The notes under the pieces were generated by a model. It searched no databases and had not been told where the DNA came from. It saw only the letters and a program-made list of their open reading frames with translations. DNA of 64,000 bases, from positions 97,900,083-97,964,082 of the forward strand of contig NW_023604861.1 of assembly GCF_014898055.3 (NCBI RefSeq), given 5' to 3'. Shown one piece after another: positions 36,905-48,534 of the stretch. Position numbers and translations under genes: made by a program. The stretch's first letter is position 1, and each line of letters begins with the position of its first letter. The DNA is from Talpa occidentalis. Lineage: Eukaryota; Chordata; Mammalia; Eulipotyphla; Talpidae.

Positions 36905-37032
36905 ATCATTTAGTCAATCAATCAGTCTGTCCACATCCCATCTGCCATCAGTCAACCTGTCCATCATCCCATCTGTCCATCAGTTCATCTGCTCATCCAT
37001 CTGTTAATTGTCCAGTTGATCAGTCAACAGTT
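36905..37032 (+). repeat. Degenerate CATC(C)TGTC tandem
   Basis: Repeated CAATCAGTCTGTCC, CCCATCTGCCATCAGTC, CCCATCTGTCCATCAG and CATCTGCTCATCC units, about 125 nt, too irregular for a single period. Confidence 0.75.
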
Positions 37033-37324
37033 GGCTACTGATAGCACACACTGTCATCAGAAGTAAGGCTGTAATGATCAAAGATTTACTCCCTGATTTT
37101 CTGTCACCCTATCTGAAGTCTCCTGTTCACCCTTTTTCTGTCACTAGAAGGACCCTGTTTGGGGATCCTCCTCCCAGATCTCACAAAGTCCTCCCAACCT
37201 GGATTCTGCTCAGCACCTGCCACACCATGCTGGGTTCTACTTCCACCTTGGATAAAGGCAAGTAAAAGGGAGTGGGTGGGATTTTTTCCCCCAAATTCCA
37301 GTTCAGTTACATCATAGAGATGCC

Positions 37325-37480
37325 AACTGCCAGGTCCATGTGTAAAGCATTTTATACTCGTCGACTCATATAAGGCAACCCTCACAACCACTACAAAGGA
37401 AAGCTTGCTAGCCTCATTTTATAGATGGGAAAACAGAAGTATGAGAAGGGAACAATTTGCCCAAGGTCACACCCAGGGTT
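37325..37480 (-). repeat. MIR-like ancient SINE
   Basis: CTCATTTTATAGATGGGAAAACAG and TTTGCCCAAGGTCACACCCAGG, complement of the MIR core and flank. Confidence 0.8.
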
Positions 37481-39760
37481 GCTGGCCCCAAAGAAGGTAA
37501 ATGTGTGTTGAAATATATATTTTAGAAGCTAAGCCTATAGCCTTAAAAGAGGTGATTTTCAGTATCATCTCAGTAGCCCCGAGCTCAAATCCACATCTCT
37601 CCACTTTTGGAGACTTCCTCATTGAAGATGAATCAAAAATAGTGAGAAGATACTCGTGGTTTTCTTTTAATAAATACTAATGTTTCTACAAGCAGCCCTA
37701 TGGCAGGGCTGGAGTAGGGAAAAGGGTTCCACTCAGAAAACTAGGGCCCTTTGCATCCAGGTTGTGAGAAGCTCCTGGGAAACAAAGCTTGTGAGGCAGC
37801 AGATGCTGGTGAGCTGGCAGGGCTGACATTCTGCCTGGAAAACCAGCCCTGCAGCCTCAGGTCCTGTGCACATGGTGATGGAGGGCTCACTTCTGCACTG
37901 CGGGTGGTGCTGGACAAGAAGGAATGCAGAACCGGGCAGGGTCACTGGAAAGCTGGGTAAGGCAAAGGCGACTATTGAGACATGCCTGCCAGAGCTCCAG
38001 ATTGACCCAGGGAGAACATGGAGCTCTGGGGCCAGGTGTAAGGATGGAGGATCATAAAGGCCAAGCAGAGTGCAGGAGGGCCAGCAAGTAGAAAAGATAA
38101 GGTGGCCCAGGGCATGGATCCACTGGACATGCCAGTCCAAGAAATGCAAAGGGAATGGTGAAGGGAGAAAGACTAGATCAAAAGACCACACTGGTTTTGA
38201 GCAGAACCCAGATGAGTCACCTATCACGGCTACAGCATCAGAATCTGTTCAGAACCCCCAGCAGCATCCCAACCCCAGGCTGGCTGCGTCTGAGAGGGGT
38301 TCCACTCTTATCTCCCACCTGCTGACCGAAACCTTCTAAGTCTAACTTGGAATATCTGAGTTCTGCTCCTAGCCACTGCCAGCAAAGTCCTGTTTAAAGA
38401 AGACGCCACATCCTCCTTGGAGAGGCCTCCCAACTTGTCAGCTCACTAGGGGAAGTTACCATGAGCCCATGCCCCTGACTACTTCAGAAGACCTCCGCAT
38501 CCCAGCGCCATTGGTCATTTAACCTCCACTCTCCTTTCCCTGTGGACTCCAAACAGCATCTCACAGAGCACTGCAATCATGCCTGCCACCATTGGGCACA
38601 ACACGCACCTGGCTGACCCAGGCTGCCCTTCACCACGGGCACATGTTGGCCTAGCCACCTTGAGACAAATGATCACACAAGAGGCCCCCATCCCCAGCCA
38701 CAGGCTCATGTGGGAGAAACTACTTGCTATATGAAGGCTATGAAGAGAAACTGCTTGCTATGAAGGTCCAGTCCCTCCTGGGCCCTCACCTCTCCGAGTG
38801 CCCCTGGTGCTAATGCAGAGAAGTGGAGTGTTCAGCTTTCCAGAAAGGCACCCTTTATTTTCTGTAGCTGCTCTTGGACCTCTTCTCACTGAGGCTAGAT
38901 TTTTTCCATCTCTCCTTCAGGATCAGAGCTGCTGTTTTTATGCAAATATTCGATCAAATTCAGGATTAAACTCAGGACAAAGGATGAAAAGGGTGTCCCT
39001 CCTTCCTCCCTTCTCCTCTGGAGGTGTTATCCAGAGGCCCCAGCAGTGTATGCATGCAGCGTGCATGCTGATGAAATGGTGTAGTCCCTGGGGTCACCAA
39101 AGCAGGACTGACTTCCCTGCTGAACCCCATGCCACCACAGCTAATACCTGCAACCTTGTAGAGTCACAGATCCCCAAGCCTCCACTCCACCAGTCCTGAT
39201 CTCAGAGACCCCATTTGGGATGCCTTCTCACCTGTTTTGGGTCCCCACAAGGATGCAGAAACCCCTGCATCCTGCTTCAGACAGACCTCTCTGCCTTTAG
39301 AGCTTGGGGAATCAAGATGCCAACTATTCTCAGAGACCCTCTCAACTCTCCCAAGATTTGGATTCGTGTGTCCCTAATCCCATAACCTAGTATGAGGCGG
39401 GGGCTGGGAATACACTGTGCAGTCTCTACGTGCTTGGCACATCCCCATCTTCCTCAGAGCCCTTTGGAGTCACTTCTAGCATTTTCCCCAAGGGAACAGA
39501 ATGCTGGAGCAGAGCTTTGATCATCTGGCCCTCACTAGCCCTCCCCATAATGTCAACCATCCCATGACCAACTTTAATAATCTTTATTACAGGCCCCCAA
39601 GGGCTGGCACTGTGGGCCAAGCACCTCACGACCTCGCAGCATCATGTGGGCGGACATGCACAGATGACAACGCCAAGCAACACAGCCAGGGCTGCAAGGA
39701 CAGCCAGGGCAGTGACTGGCTGCACAGCCCATGTCCCCCAGTGCACTGCTGGGGACTCAC
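37481..39760. other. ACOXL intron end next to the 39.8-kb exon, no gene
   Basis: GC-richer unique-looking DNA. Long chance frames (for example 37733-38227 minus, 38798-39199 plus) lack recognisable domains or splice-framed conservation. Confidence 0.5.
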
Positions 39761-39914
39761 CATGCCTCCTGTGCACTCACGGCAGTCCTGCAGGCAGCCC
39801 AGGTTCTCCCAGGTACTGTAGGCCTTCAGCCCCGCCACCAGGGCCTGCAATGGGCGACTGTTGATGAGCTCCTTGCCCTGGAAGATGTCCTGGTCCAGGA
39901 GGGCCCCAGCATAC
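39761..39914 (-). CDS. ACOXL: ACOXL internal exon ending in the GGM of the GGxGY motif
   Basis: Minus strand: acceptor CCTCACAG, 154 nt, donor ATG|GTGAGTCC. The first base completes AG+G (Arg) from the upstream exon. Then come 51 codons starting [20 protein letters not shown], passing through [20 protein letters not shown] and ending [12 protein letters not shown]. Acyl-CoA oxidases have a CREACGGxGY-like sequence here, part of the FAD-contacting region; this copy reads ECTGGM before the splice. The frame is open and phase-matched on both sides (2 bases in, phase 0 out), with no stop or frameshift, so it looks functional. A second GTGAGT lies 20 nt inside the exon (see findings). The intron to the exon at 40808 is only about 0.9 kb, while the intron downstream is about 24.6 kb. 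Confidence 0.85.
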
Positions 39915-40807
39915 CTGTGAGGCAAGCAGAGATGAGTGACGGGCAAAGCAGCATGGGAGGGGCCACCAACGGAGGACAGCAGTAGGTAGAGCTGCAGATG
40001 AAAGGAGGGTTAAGGTCTGTCCTTTGTCAAGGGCTCCCAACATCTCCATGGGCCCTTCAGCTCCAGAACAATCACCCCACACACTGCAACTGGCAGTTTC
40101 ACAGAATCTCCCTTCCCTCAGAAAACCTCTTTGTGTCCAAGTTCACTCTTCCCCCTCGGGTTTCCTGGCTCCAGTGGCCAATTGCCTTTGCCCCCTCGAC
40201 CCCAAGTAAGTGAGCACTGAGCTCCACTCTCTCCCTGTTTTAGCCTACACACATAGGAGCCTGTTATTTTCTACCCTTTACCCTCAAAAATGTTTCACAC
40301 ATCTCTTGAATTTTAGGCTGCAGTGATCACACCAACTGCTGAGACGAACCCTTTGTACTTTGAGAAAAAACAGACAAGATAGAGAAGAAAGCCTATTGTA
40401 AAAGGTGAAGTTCCATGTGAATTTAAAGAACTGTCATTGCTATTTTATTCAATAACCTGACACCTCCCTACTTGCCCAAATATATATAATTTGACCTATT
40501 TTTGCAAACCTTACAGTAAACTGGAGTTGTCAGAGAAATTTTAACTTATCAAGGCTGATTCTTTTAGGAACTCTGGAGAGACATCAGTGCGAATCTTTTC
40601 CAACCCCCTGTACATCCCTCGTATCTGTATATACAGACAATGGTGATGCAGACATCACTTTTAACCTGAGCATGGATTTTAACAGTCTCTCCTTTTTTTC
40701 ATTTTTTTCTTTGCAATCAAAAAATGAAGCTACCCCAAGTCTCCTCGCACTCATGAATGCCAGTCTTACACTCACCTCAAGAGGGCAAACCCACAGAAGC
40801 CTCTCAC

Positions 40808-40924
40808 CTGCTGGCGAAGGTCAGGGCCAAGGCTGTGGCCAGGTGAGGCATCAGCCGAAGGGTCTGTGTTTGGTGCTCGATGATCTTGACCTCTTCCTTG
40901 GCTTTGGGCCCAAACTGTCTCCGA
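40808..40924 (-). CDS. ACOXL: ACOXL internal exon (acyl-CoA oxidase-like), first of three in the window
   Basis: Seen on the minus strand: acceptor TTCTTCCTAG, 117 nt of open frame, donor GTGAGA. The exon gives one base to a split codon, then 38 codons beginning [20 protein letters not shown], and leaves two bases (AG) for the next exon. RRQFGP followed by a helix with IIEHQTQ and RLMPHLA is the usual acyl-CoA oxidase sequence at the start of the C-terminal alpha domain, which packs on FAD and the dimer partner. Family members oxidise acyl-CoA to enoyl-CoA in peroxisomes, passing electrons to O2. The phase fits the next exon at 39914. The ACOXL name rests on recalled family similarity and on the very long introns; ACOX3 or another paralogue is the main alternative. 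The preceding exon should encode a segment ending in a Ser-like codon whose last base is T. I could not find it in 40925-64000. Confidence 0.83.
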
Positions 40925-43123
40925 CTAGGAAGAATCAAGCAGATACAATTTTTACTGACTTCTAAGGGACAATTTCATTCCCAGAGCTAAAGCACCAAGC
41001 TACCGTCAGTCGTTCAAATACTTCAGAATCCAGAATACCTAACGCTCCTAAAATGTGGGTAATTAAGATAATAAGATATCAACAGTTTCTGAAGATAGCC
41101 CAGCAGAGAACTTTTTAGCTCTTCTGGAAATTACCCTTCCCACGGTGGAATAGTTTTAAAGTAGCATATCTATTTAATACACAGAGTAATTTTTACTCCT
41201 TAACATTTACATGGCATTTTACAGTTCCAAGTGCCCCGTGATCATTAATTATCAGCTTTACTAAGTTTGTGACATAATTAATAGGACAGAAGCAGTATCC
41301 AAGCACATATTTCAAAAGGACATTCTCAACAAGGAGGCAATGCTAAGCCTGGTGCTCCTGTCAGATTCACAGGCAGGTCATTACTTTCAGCCCACCTAAG
41401 TGCCCCCTGCAGCTCCACATGGAAAAGGTGTTCTATACACCCTGCCTTAAATCTTGTGCCCTCTGCATAACTGCCGCAATAAGGCTGCAATAAGTGTCAA
41501 AAAATCAAAGACTTCCTTGGAGCAATTTATAAACTAGTATGGGATCCCCAAGGCACTGTCCAGGGATCATCTCGCAGCACCCTATGGTAGCAGACTACAA
41601 AGAGCCAGGCCTGTGATGGGTCTGCGCTGTGCAGGCTCTCATGCTTTGCAACTGTGGACTTCTGAATAGCTCTGACCTTAATGCTGATTTTTAAAAGAAC
41701 ATTTTACACATACATGCATGCACATGTGCACTTACACACGTGCGCACACATACACATACACAGGCATGCACACATAGGGACACACAGGCAAGGCAAACCT
41801 GCGCTTCCGACAACAGTGAAATGAGGCTAGCCATCACCCACTCAAGCAAAGAAAGGCCACAGTAAATGTTTTCAAATTTTATATCTGATAAATACTTTCT
41901 CAAGTATAATTTTACACTTTAGTATTGTCTTTATGTATAATTTTTTAAAGGGCACCATGATCCTTTTAGTGAAAAAGGCATCTAGAATTCACAACCTGGC
42001 CTGTCACGTGAAGACACACAAGATAATATGCATGCACGCAGCAGCACTGGGGAGCATTATGAATGCAGGTGTGTCTCTATACCAGACTTTCCCATGGGAT
42101 CTTACTCACTCTACAGGTGGCTGTCTGGAGAACACTACCCCATCCTGCCCTCTGTTCTCTCCATCCATCCCAATGTATACTCAACCACAGCAGGGCCTGG
42201 CACCAAAAGAAGCCTGATATTCTATAGGAAACCTCTCAGCTTTTGCTGAACTATTGTCAACCCCATAAAACAAGACAAAAAAAAACATAGACCCAATAAT
42301 GGTATCATGATAAAATCAGGTCATTTTACAAATTCTGCTTGTTGCTACTCTCCTAACGTTCACGTTTAAACACTAAGATTATGCTGTAGCTTTTTTTATG
42401 GTCATGAGGCTAATATCTGGTCTAAAAATGCAGACACTGCCACATGCAATTCACTCCTCTGGAAGACATCTGCACACCTGCTTGGTGCCCAACACCACAT
42501 TGTCACTTGGGCAGCCACCAACATCAAAAAGGCACAGGCCCACCCACTGAGCTCACAGTCCAGAACCTGGCGTGAACCAAACCAGATGGTGTGGGCAGCA
42601 GCGGGAGAGTCTTGTGCATGCCCACCCACCCCACCTGTCAATCACAGCATTTCCTTATGCCAGAAATTCACCCACATAGCTACAGCAAAAAAAGCCACAG
42701 ATCACAGCACCTTTTAGTATCTGTTTGGCTGAAAAAGTTACAACAATATAATTTTAGACAGCACTCCATCAAGTTTTCTACTTTTTGGGTGTGATGTCTC
42801 TGTCTTGGCCTTCTATGTATCAGATGCTCTGTATTTGTTGAATGAATAAAAGAATGAATGAGCTTTGTCAAAGTGGATGTGCAAATGGAGGACAGCAGAG
42901 TGGTTTGCTCAATACCTCAGAGACCATCTTTGGATGCCAGATCTGATCCCTGACCTAGTGTGCCTATTTCCCAAATACACCTTGAATTGTCTCATGTCCT
43001 CTCTGAGCCTCTCACTTGAAATGGGGTGACAGGCGCACAACAGAAAGAGACCAGCAAGAGTCCTTGTGCAGGCCTGATGCACTACCTAGTTGCCAGGTGA
43101 TTTCATAAAACTCAGAGTTCCCA
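40925..43123. other. ACOXL intron upstream of the 40.8-kb exon
   Basis: Mostly unique sequence, with a CA/CATG-rich stretch at 41703-41790. 42810-42865 (TTGTTGAATGAATAAAAGAATGAATG) looks like an L2 or MIR 3' tip. No further acyl-CoA oxidase exon recognised. Confidence 0.5.
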
Positions 43124-43422
43124 GGCCTCCCTGGTGGCGCAGTGGTTGAGTGCTGGGCTGCGAAGCTGCCCGCAGCCTCTGCAGCACCAGTTCAATCCCC
43201 GGCCACCAGCGAGGGTCCCACATGGCACGCAGACCTCTCCTCCCGCGCCCGCTGCTCCCCTCAGCAGTGTACTTCATCAGTCTGCCTTTTCTATTCCCCG
43301 CTCTGGCTCTGGTGAATCCTCTCACCCTCCCGCGCTTCTGACCATAGCCAGTACTTGTATAAATAAATAAATAAATCTTAAAAACAAAAATAAATGACTT
43401 TGCTCTTTAAAAAAAAAAAAAA
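43124..43422 (+). mobile_element. tRNA-derived SINE, short subtype
   Basis: Head GGCCTCCCTGGTGGCGCAGTGG, body without the 12-nt segment, (TAAA)n tail, then a long A-rich tail. The flank AAACTCAGAGTT(C/T)CC occurs before 43124 and again at 43423-43438, giving a near-perfect TSD of about 16 bp. Confidence 0.93.
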
Positions 43423-43484
43423 AAAACTCAGAGTTTCCAAAAGAATACGAGTTTCCAGTCTTTCTTGAAGATTAGGAAGATCTG

Positions 43485-43787
43485 AGCCTCCCTGGTGGTA
43501 CAAGGGGTTAAGCACTGCACTATGAAGCAATCCACAGCCTCTGCAGCACAAGTTCGATCCACGGCCGACCAGGGAGAAACCCATATGGCAAGGCAGACCT
43601 CTCCTGTCTCGCCAGCTGCTCCCTTCACCGGTGTATTTCAGTCTGCCTATTTTGTTCCCCATTCTGTCTCTGGTGGATCCTCTCATCCCCCACATCTCTG
43701 GTCTGTACCCCAGCATTTGTATGCATAAATAAATAAATCTTAAAAAAATTTTTTTTAAATAAAATTCTTTGAAAAAAAGAAAAGAAA
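43485..43787 (+). mobile_element. tRNA-derived SINE, older variant
   Basis: Starts GAGCCTCCCTGGTGGTACAAG, has box B-like AGTTCGATCC and the GACCAGGGAGAAACCC middle, and ends GCATAAATAAATAAATCTT plus A/T-rich tail. TSD ATTAGGAAGATCTG at 43471-43484 and 43788-43801. The CAAGGGGTTAAGCACTG head differs from that of the young copies. Confidence 0.93.
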
Positions 43788-43801
43788 ATTAGGAAGATCT
43801 G

Positions 43802-45039
43802 GCAACTCTGGAGCCCACCTCCATCATGTGATCCAAGGGAGCTCAGAAGCCACCAACTCCTCCTGTTAGCACAAAACAGACCCCTGCGGGTCCCAAGACC
43901 CTTTTCACTCGCTGACATTACCTGCAGGCCCAGGAGGCATTGAATTTTCAACCCATAACGCCACAGGGGATTTCTTTTTTCCATCCGGAATAAATTTACA
44001 TCAGCATCCTAACTTGTTAATTAAGTTCTGTGATTATGATATATGGCCAAGCGTAGACATTCTGTGTGTCTATGAATTCATTAGGAGAACCCCCAGAGGA
44101 TAGAAGAGTTCTGGCCAACTCACACAGAATAAAATCCAAATGCCTCAGCTTGGCATTCAAGAGCCTGGCCTTCCTTGAGTGTTTTTCTGGCTATGCCCCT
44201 TCAGATACTTTCCATCCTGAGCCCCTGACATAGGCTCTCTGCCTACAGCCAACCTGCACCTAGTTGGCACACATCACATTTTTGGTGGCTCAGTCAAATG
44301 CAGTCCCCTCCCATTTAGACTTTCTCCCTTCCTCAGCACCCCCCTTCAAATACCAAACCAAACCAATCAACTCAGGAAGCCCTGAGCACTTCATCTGTTT
44401 TTCCTCCTGCATGGCCCAGCCCTTTCCCCTTCCGTGCCAGCACCAAGTGCACCTGTCCTAACCACGCATTTCTCGTGCACTGACATCTGGGGCCTCACTG
44501 AACTTAGAGGGGCTGCCCTTCCTGGGGCCGGCCCGTTCCTAGACAGTTGCTGTGAGCTCACCGTCCATATCAAACCAACCCATCCAGAGCCCACGCCCCA
44601 CCACTGCCCTTACAGGACTCTCACTAGGCCACTTTCCCCTGCCATAACCTCCCCAGGGTGAGGTACCACACAGTAGGGACTGTCCCTATGCTCCATTACC
44701 TTCTGAAATTATGCAAACTAGCCAAACCTACTTATCCCAAACCTGCTTAGCCCTGCTTACCTGGCCTCGCCAATTCCTTCCCACGGAAACCACAACAAAG
44801 GATTGAGTCTATGTTTCCCCCTGCAACCCCCTTTAACTCCTGGCCACCCCTGGTGCTTCCCCACGTGGCCCCATGTGACTGTCCCTGGTGCTTCCCCGTG
44901 TGGCCCTGTGTGGCCACATGTGTCACGGCATGGCTGCTGCACTTGGAAACTGAACAACAAGCCGGCTTTTCAGTGGGCGTCCTCTCCCTGTCTGCTGGCC
45001 TGAGCGTAACTGAACAACAGTAAAGCCTGGTTTGTTTTG
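43802..45039 (+). other. Intron between SINE pairs with an L2-like piece
   Basis: 44120-44260 reads ATAAAATCCAAATGCCTCAGCTTGGCATTCAAGAGCCTGGCC, then the L2 3' phrase order, so an L2 fragment on the plus strand. 44860-44940 has imperfect tandem units of about 35 nt (CCTGGTGCTTCCCC..GTGGCCC). The rest is unassigned. Confidence 0.6.
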
Positions 45040-45316
45040 TTTTTTTTAAAGATTTGTTTATTTATGCATAAAAGAACTGGGGTACAGGCCAGAGGTGTGT
45101 GGGGGTGGTGGTGGTGGTGAGAGAATTCACCAGAGACAAAGTGGGGAGCAGAACAGGCAGATGGACTGAAATACACTGCTGAGGGGAGCAGCAAGCAAGT
45201 CAGGAGAGGTCTGCTGCGCCATATGGGTTGCTCCCTGGCCAGGGATCGAACTCGTGCTGCAGTGGCTGCAGACAGCTTCATAGATTGTGTCTTAACCCTT
45301 TGCACCACCAGGGAGG
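45040..45316 (-). mobile_element. tRNA-derived SINE, older variant
   Basis: Reverse complement with CTCCCTGGCCAGGGATCGAAC middle and a short GGT repeat (about 45104-45119) inside its 3' part. The tail lies at 45046-45066. Only a weak AAGCCT repeat flanks it. The next SINE (45331-45620) inserted directly beside it and duplicated its edge. Confidence 0.88.
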
Positions 45317-45330
45317 CCCAAGCCTATGTT

Positions 45331-45620
45331 GTTGTTGTTTTTTTCTTTTTTCTTTTTTTTTTTTTTTAAGATTTATTTATTTATACAAGCACTGGGTACA
45401 GTCAGAAGCCCAGGAGGGTGAGAGAATTCACCAGAGCCAGAGGGGGGAACAGAACAGGCAGACTGACGAAACACACTGCTGAGGGGAGAAGCGGGTGCAG
45501 CAGGAGAGGTCTGCACACCATGTGGGACCCTCGCTGGTGGCCGGGGATTGAACCAGTGCTGCAGAGGCTGCGGGCAGCTTCGCAGCCCAGCGCTCAACCG
45601 CTGCGCCAACAGGGGAGGCC
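45331..45620 (-). mobile_element. tRNA-derived SINE, short subtype
   Basis: Reverse complement of a nearly intact copy, (T)n tail at 45341-45368 and head at 45620. TSD CCCAAGCCTATGTT at 45317-45330 and 45621-45634. The TSD starts with the last bases of the neighbouring older SINE, so this copy is the later of the two. Confidence 0.94.
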
Positions 45621-45634
45621 CCCAAGCCTATGTT

Positions 45635-48525
45635 TTAAAATAACACCTATGGCCAGACTAAGCTTGCTGAGGGCAAGCCTGTTGCGTCTTCAGGTGTGCC
45701 AGCCCGGGCAGGGATGTGTGCTTAGCAAAGACTGGGGCAAGATTATAGACTAATGTTCTGCCACCTCCCAGCAGCTCCACGCCAACTCCTTCACTCACCC
45801 CTCCACTTCTCCCTGGAGTGCCTGTTTATTGTAGATGTTCTGTCAGGCAGAGCCTGTCAGAAGCAAATAAGATGAGAGATCCACTTCGCTCTTATGCCCA
45901 AGAGCCTACTCCACTGCTGTTTTTTTTTTTTTTTTTTTTTTTTTGGGTGAGGGGGAGGTTATTAATAGAGACTAGAAGAAAACAAATGAGTGGACAGAGG
46001 ACAGGCAATACCCACACTCTTTCAGCCCCCTTCTCTGGCCCAAGACTCTGACAGTCGCTAAAGCCCTAAGCCAGGAGATGCCTGCTGCCTCCTCACCTGT
46101 TACATGTTCTCTGGCTTCCACAGGGGAAAACATAGCACTAAAAAGCCAATGACCCCTCTCCTGCCCAGAGATGCAGCCAGAGGTGATTCCTGTGACTGCT
46201 ACCATGATCCCTAAGAGGCAGCAGAGAGAGGTGGCCCAGGGAGTGCTCTGAGAGGCTTAGCTGTTGCAGGAAGCCTGCCCAGCCACTCTGGTCACCCTAC
46301 AGTTTATGTTCTCAGGCCCCAGCGACCGCAGTGGGGCCCTGATGGTGCAGGCCCACCCTCTGGTTGCCAGCAGCCTGGCACACTGCCCTGAACACAGCTC
46401 ACAGGCTGCAATCTCTGCAGCTGGCCAGCAATTAGTGCCTGCCAGACGTTTTTACTGTTCCAGTTTATGATCTATATGGACACAATATTCTTCCTGTCCT
46501 TTTCTCCTCTAAGTTACTATTTTTCTTTAAAACACATGTAAAGGCTGTATTTTTCTCTGCAAACACAATTTTTATTTCAGTGGTGAAAAAACCCCAAAGT
46601 CACTAAGCTGAAATTTTTCCTGGTTTTTAAAAACAAAAAGTGATGCATGTGCACACAATAGCCATGTGAAAATAAGCTGAGACTGAAAACGCTGTGAATG
46701 ATGCCATTTAAAATTATAGATTTGAGAAGCTATTTCTGGATTCCAACAATGCGTAAGGAATAGAGGAAACATTTATTTTGGGTTGTTTTATTTCATTCCC
46801 ACTCAATTTCGAACATGGCTGCTTAAAGCAACATTCATGGAAAGTGACACGGCTATTAATCACCAGCGCTGCTACTGCACATGCAGCCTCTGGGGGAGGC
46901 CCGGCTGCCCGCCTTTCCTGCTCTCCCTCTGGTCTCTTCTCCCAAAGGAGGCCAGTGACCTACTAAAAAGATAATTGCTTTGCATGTTTCCTGCTCTGCA
47001 GCATCATTGCATCAGTCTCCTCTGAATGACATCCAGTCAAACTGGAAGAAGGAGAGGAGCTTTGTGGTTGTGTCTGTGCCCTTGACCCTGAGACTTCTTA
47101 GGGTGCAAGCTGGTTCGCAAGCATCCCTTATGCCAGAGAGAGGGAAAACAAAACACTTTTCCTTTGCTATCAAAGTGCTGACCTTTACAGAAAAAAAGCT
47201 AAGCAAATTCCTGGATCTAGGCGACACTCCCCTGGCCACTTCCCTTCTTAATAACCCAGGCCCAGACAGGAGTCCAGTGTGTCCACGAGTGCCCGGCAGC
47301 TAGCCCACAGTACCCATTCCCAGTGGAGAGCCTTCCACCTCTCAAGAAGCCCCTGGCCCATCCGTTCCCGTTTCTCCCCTTCTCTGGGGATATTCCTAGA
47401 CACAGAAATGCAAAGGGGGGGGGGGTGGAGGGTGGGGGACGTTACAAAGCAGGACGCTTTAATGCCATCGTCTGGATCCAGCAGACTTGGTCCAGTTTTC
47501 CAGCCAGGAAGTAAAAACCTGGCTTCTTATTATTGAGCCATGTGTGCAATAGATACCCTGATTTCCAACCTCAAGTAACCCTACTCTGGGGTCAAGCTTG
47601 GGAATCATGGAAGAGCAAGGATGCATACAACTCTTAACTAGTTTTTAAAAAACTGAATATTTAGTCATTTGTCCTGGGTTCTTACAAAGCAACCTGTATG
47701 AAAACATAAACTTCAATATGTTTCATCTACCATGTAATAGCTGTTATCTTTCAAATGGACAACTTTAAATCTACTTGTAGGGGAGAGAGATGAAGGGGTG
47801 TGTGTGTGTGTGATAAATCCTTCTTTAATCATAGCTGATTGTGATTAATGTGCAAAATGGTCCCAAAGAGGATTTTTCAGAGTGCCTTCCAATTCTGCAG
47901 AAATCCCAATAACTTTTTAACCTTCCAAACACCGTTTTTTCTCCCAACTCTCTACAGTGTATCAATTCAACCACCACAGAACAGATAATCTTCAGTGGTT
48001 GTGATGGGGTCAATAATAATAATTTTTAAACATGAAAATACTTCACATTCAGAAAAAAAATTGAACATGCTTTGGTGTCAGTGTCAAAAAGTCAATATTA
48101 ATAGTGGAACAGTTACTCCAAGCCCACAAATACAGACACCAGAGCCCATGCTTTCTCATTCAGAGAATGGAGCTCCTCAGGGAAAGAGATTTTGCCATTC
48201 CTTATTTCCCTTGATCAGAGGTCACACCAAATCAAAATCCCAGGAACGCAAAGTTCCTCCCAAGAGGGAAGCCATGGGTCTAAAACCATGGTCAGTGTCT
48301 GCATGGACTGACAGTCTATCTGCACTGCCCATTAGCACAGAAGAGTAGTCTAAGAGCTGCAAGGAATTAGGATAGAGTCACCTCCTCTCACCAGTAGCTA
48401 GACAACCCTTGAGGAGACATCAGAAGCCATTTAGATAAGGGGCAACACAAAGGAGAGTAACCTGAGGCACTGTTTCCATTGAGTAGACCACCTTCAGCCG
48501 CCCTGATAACTCTGGTTTACCTCTG
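45635..48525. other. ACOXL intron, low repeat content
   Basis: Contains poly(T) 45920-45944 and a G run at 47415-47426. 46680-46880 and 47820-48000 are non-repetitive, balanced-composition blocks that could be conserved non-coding sequence, but this is only an impression. Confidence 0.45.
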
Positions 48526-48534
48526 ACACCCGCA

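Noticed and set aside
36905..37032. Possible CRISPR-like or regulatory array of CATCTGTCC units
   Set aside because: Units are irregular in length and lack spacers. It is a degenerate simple repeat in a mammalian genome.
37733..38227. 164-codon minus-strand frame in the GC-richer intron, same strand as ACOXL
   Set aside because: Translation rich in Pro/Ser/Leu/His without family motifs, and no phase-matched splice sites fitting the neighbouring exons.
46093..46130. Candidate upstream ACOXL exon end (CCTCACCTG on plus, donor GTGAGG on minus)
   Set aside because: The phase-2 reading gives no acyl-CoA oxidase-like residues.
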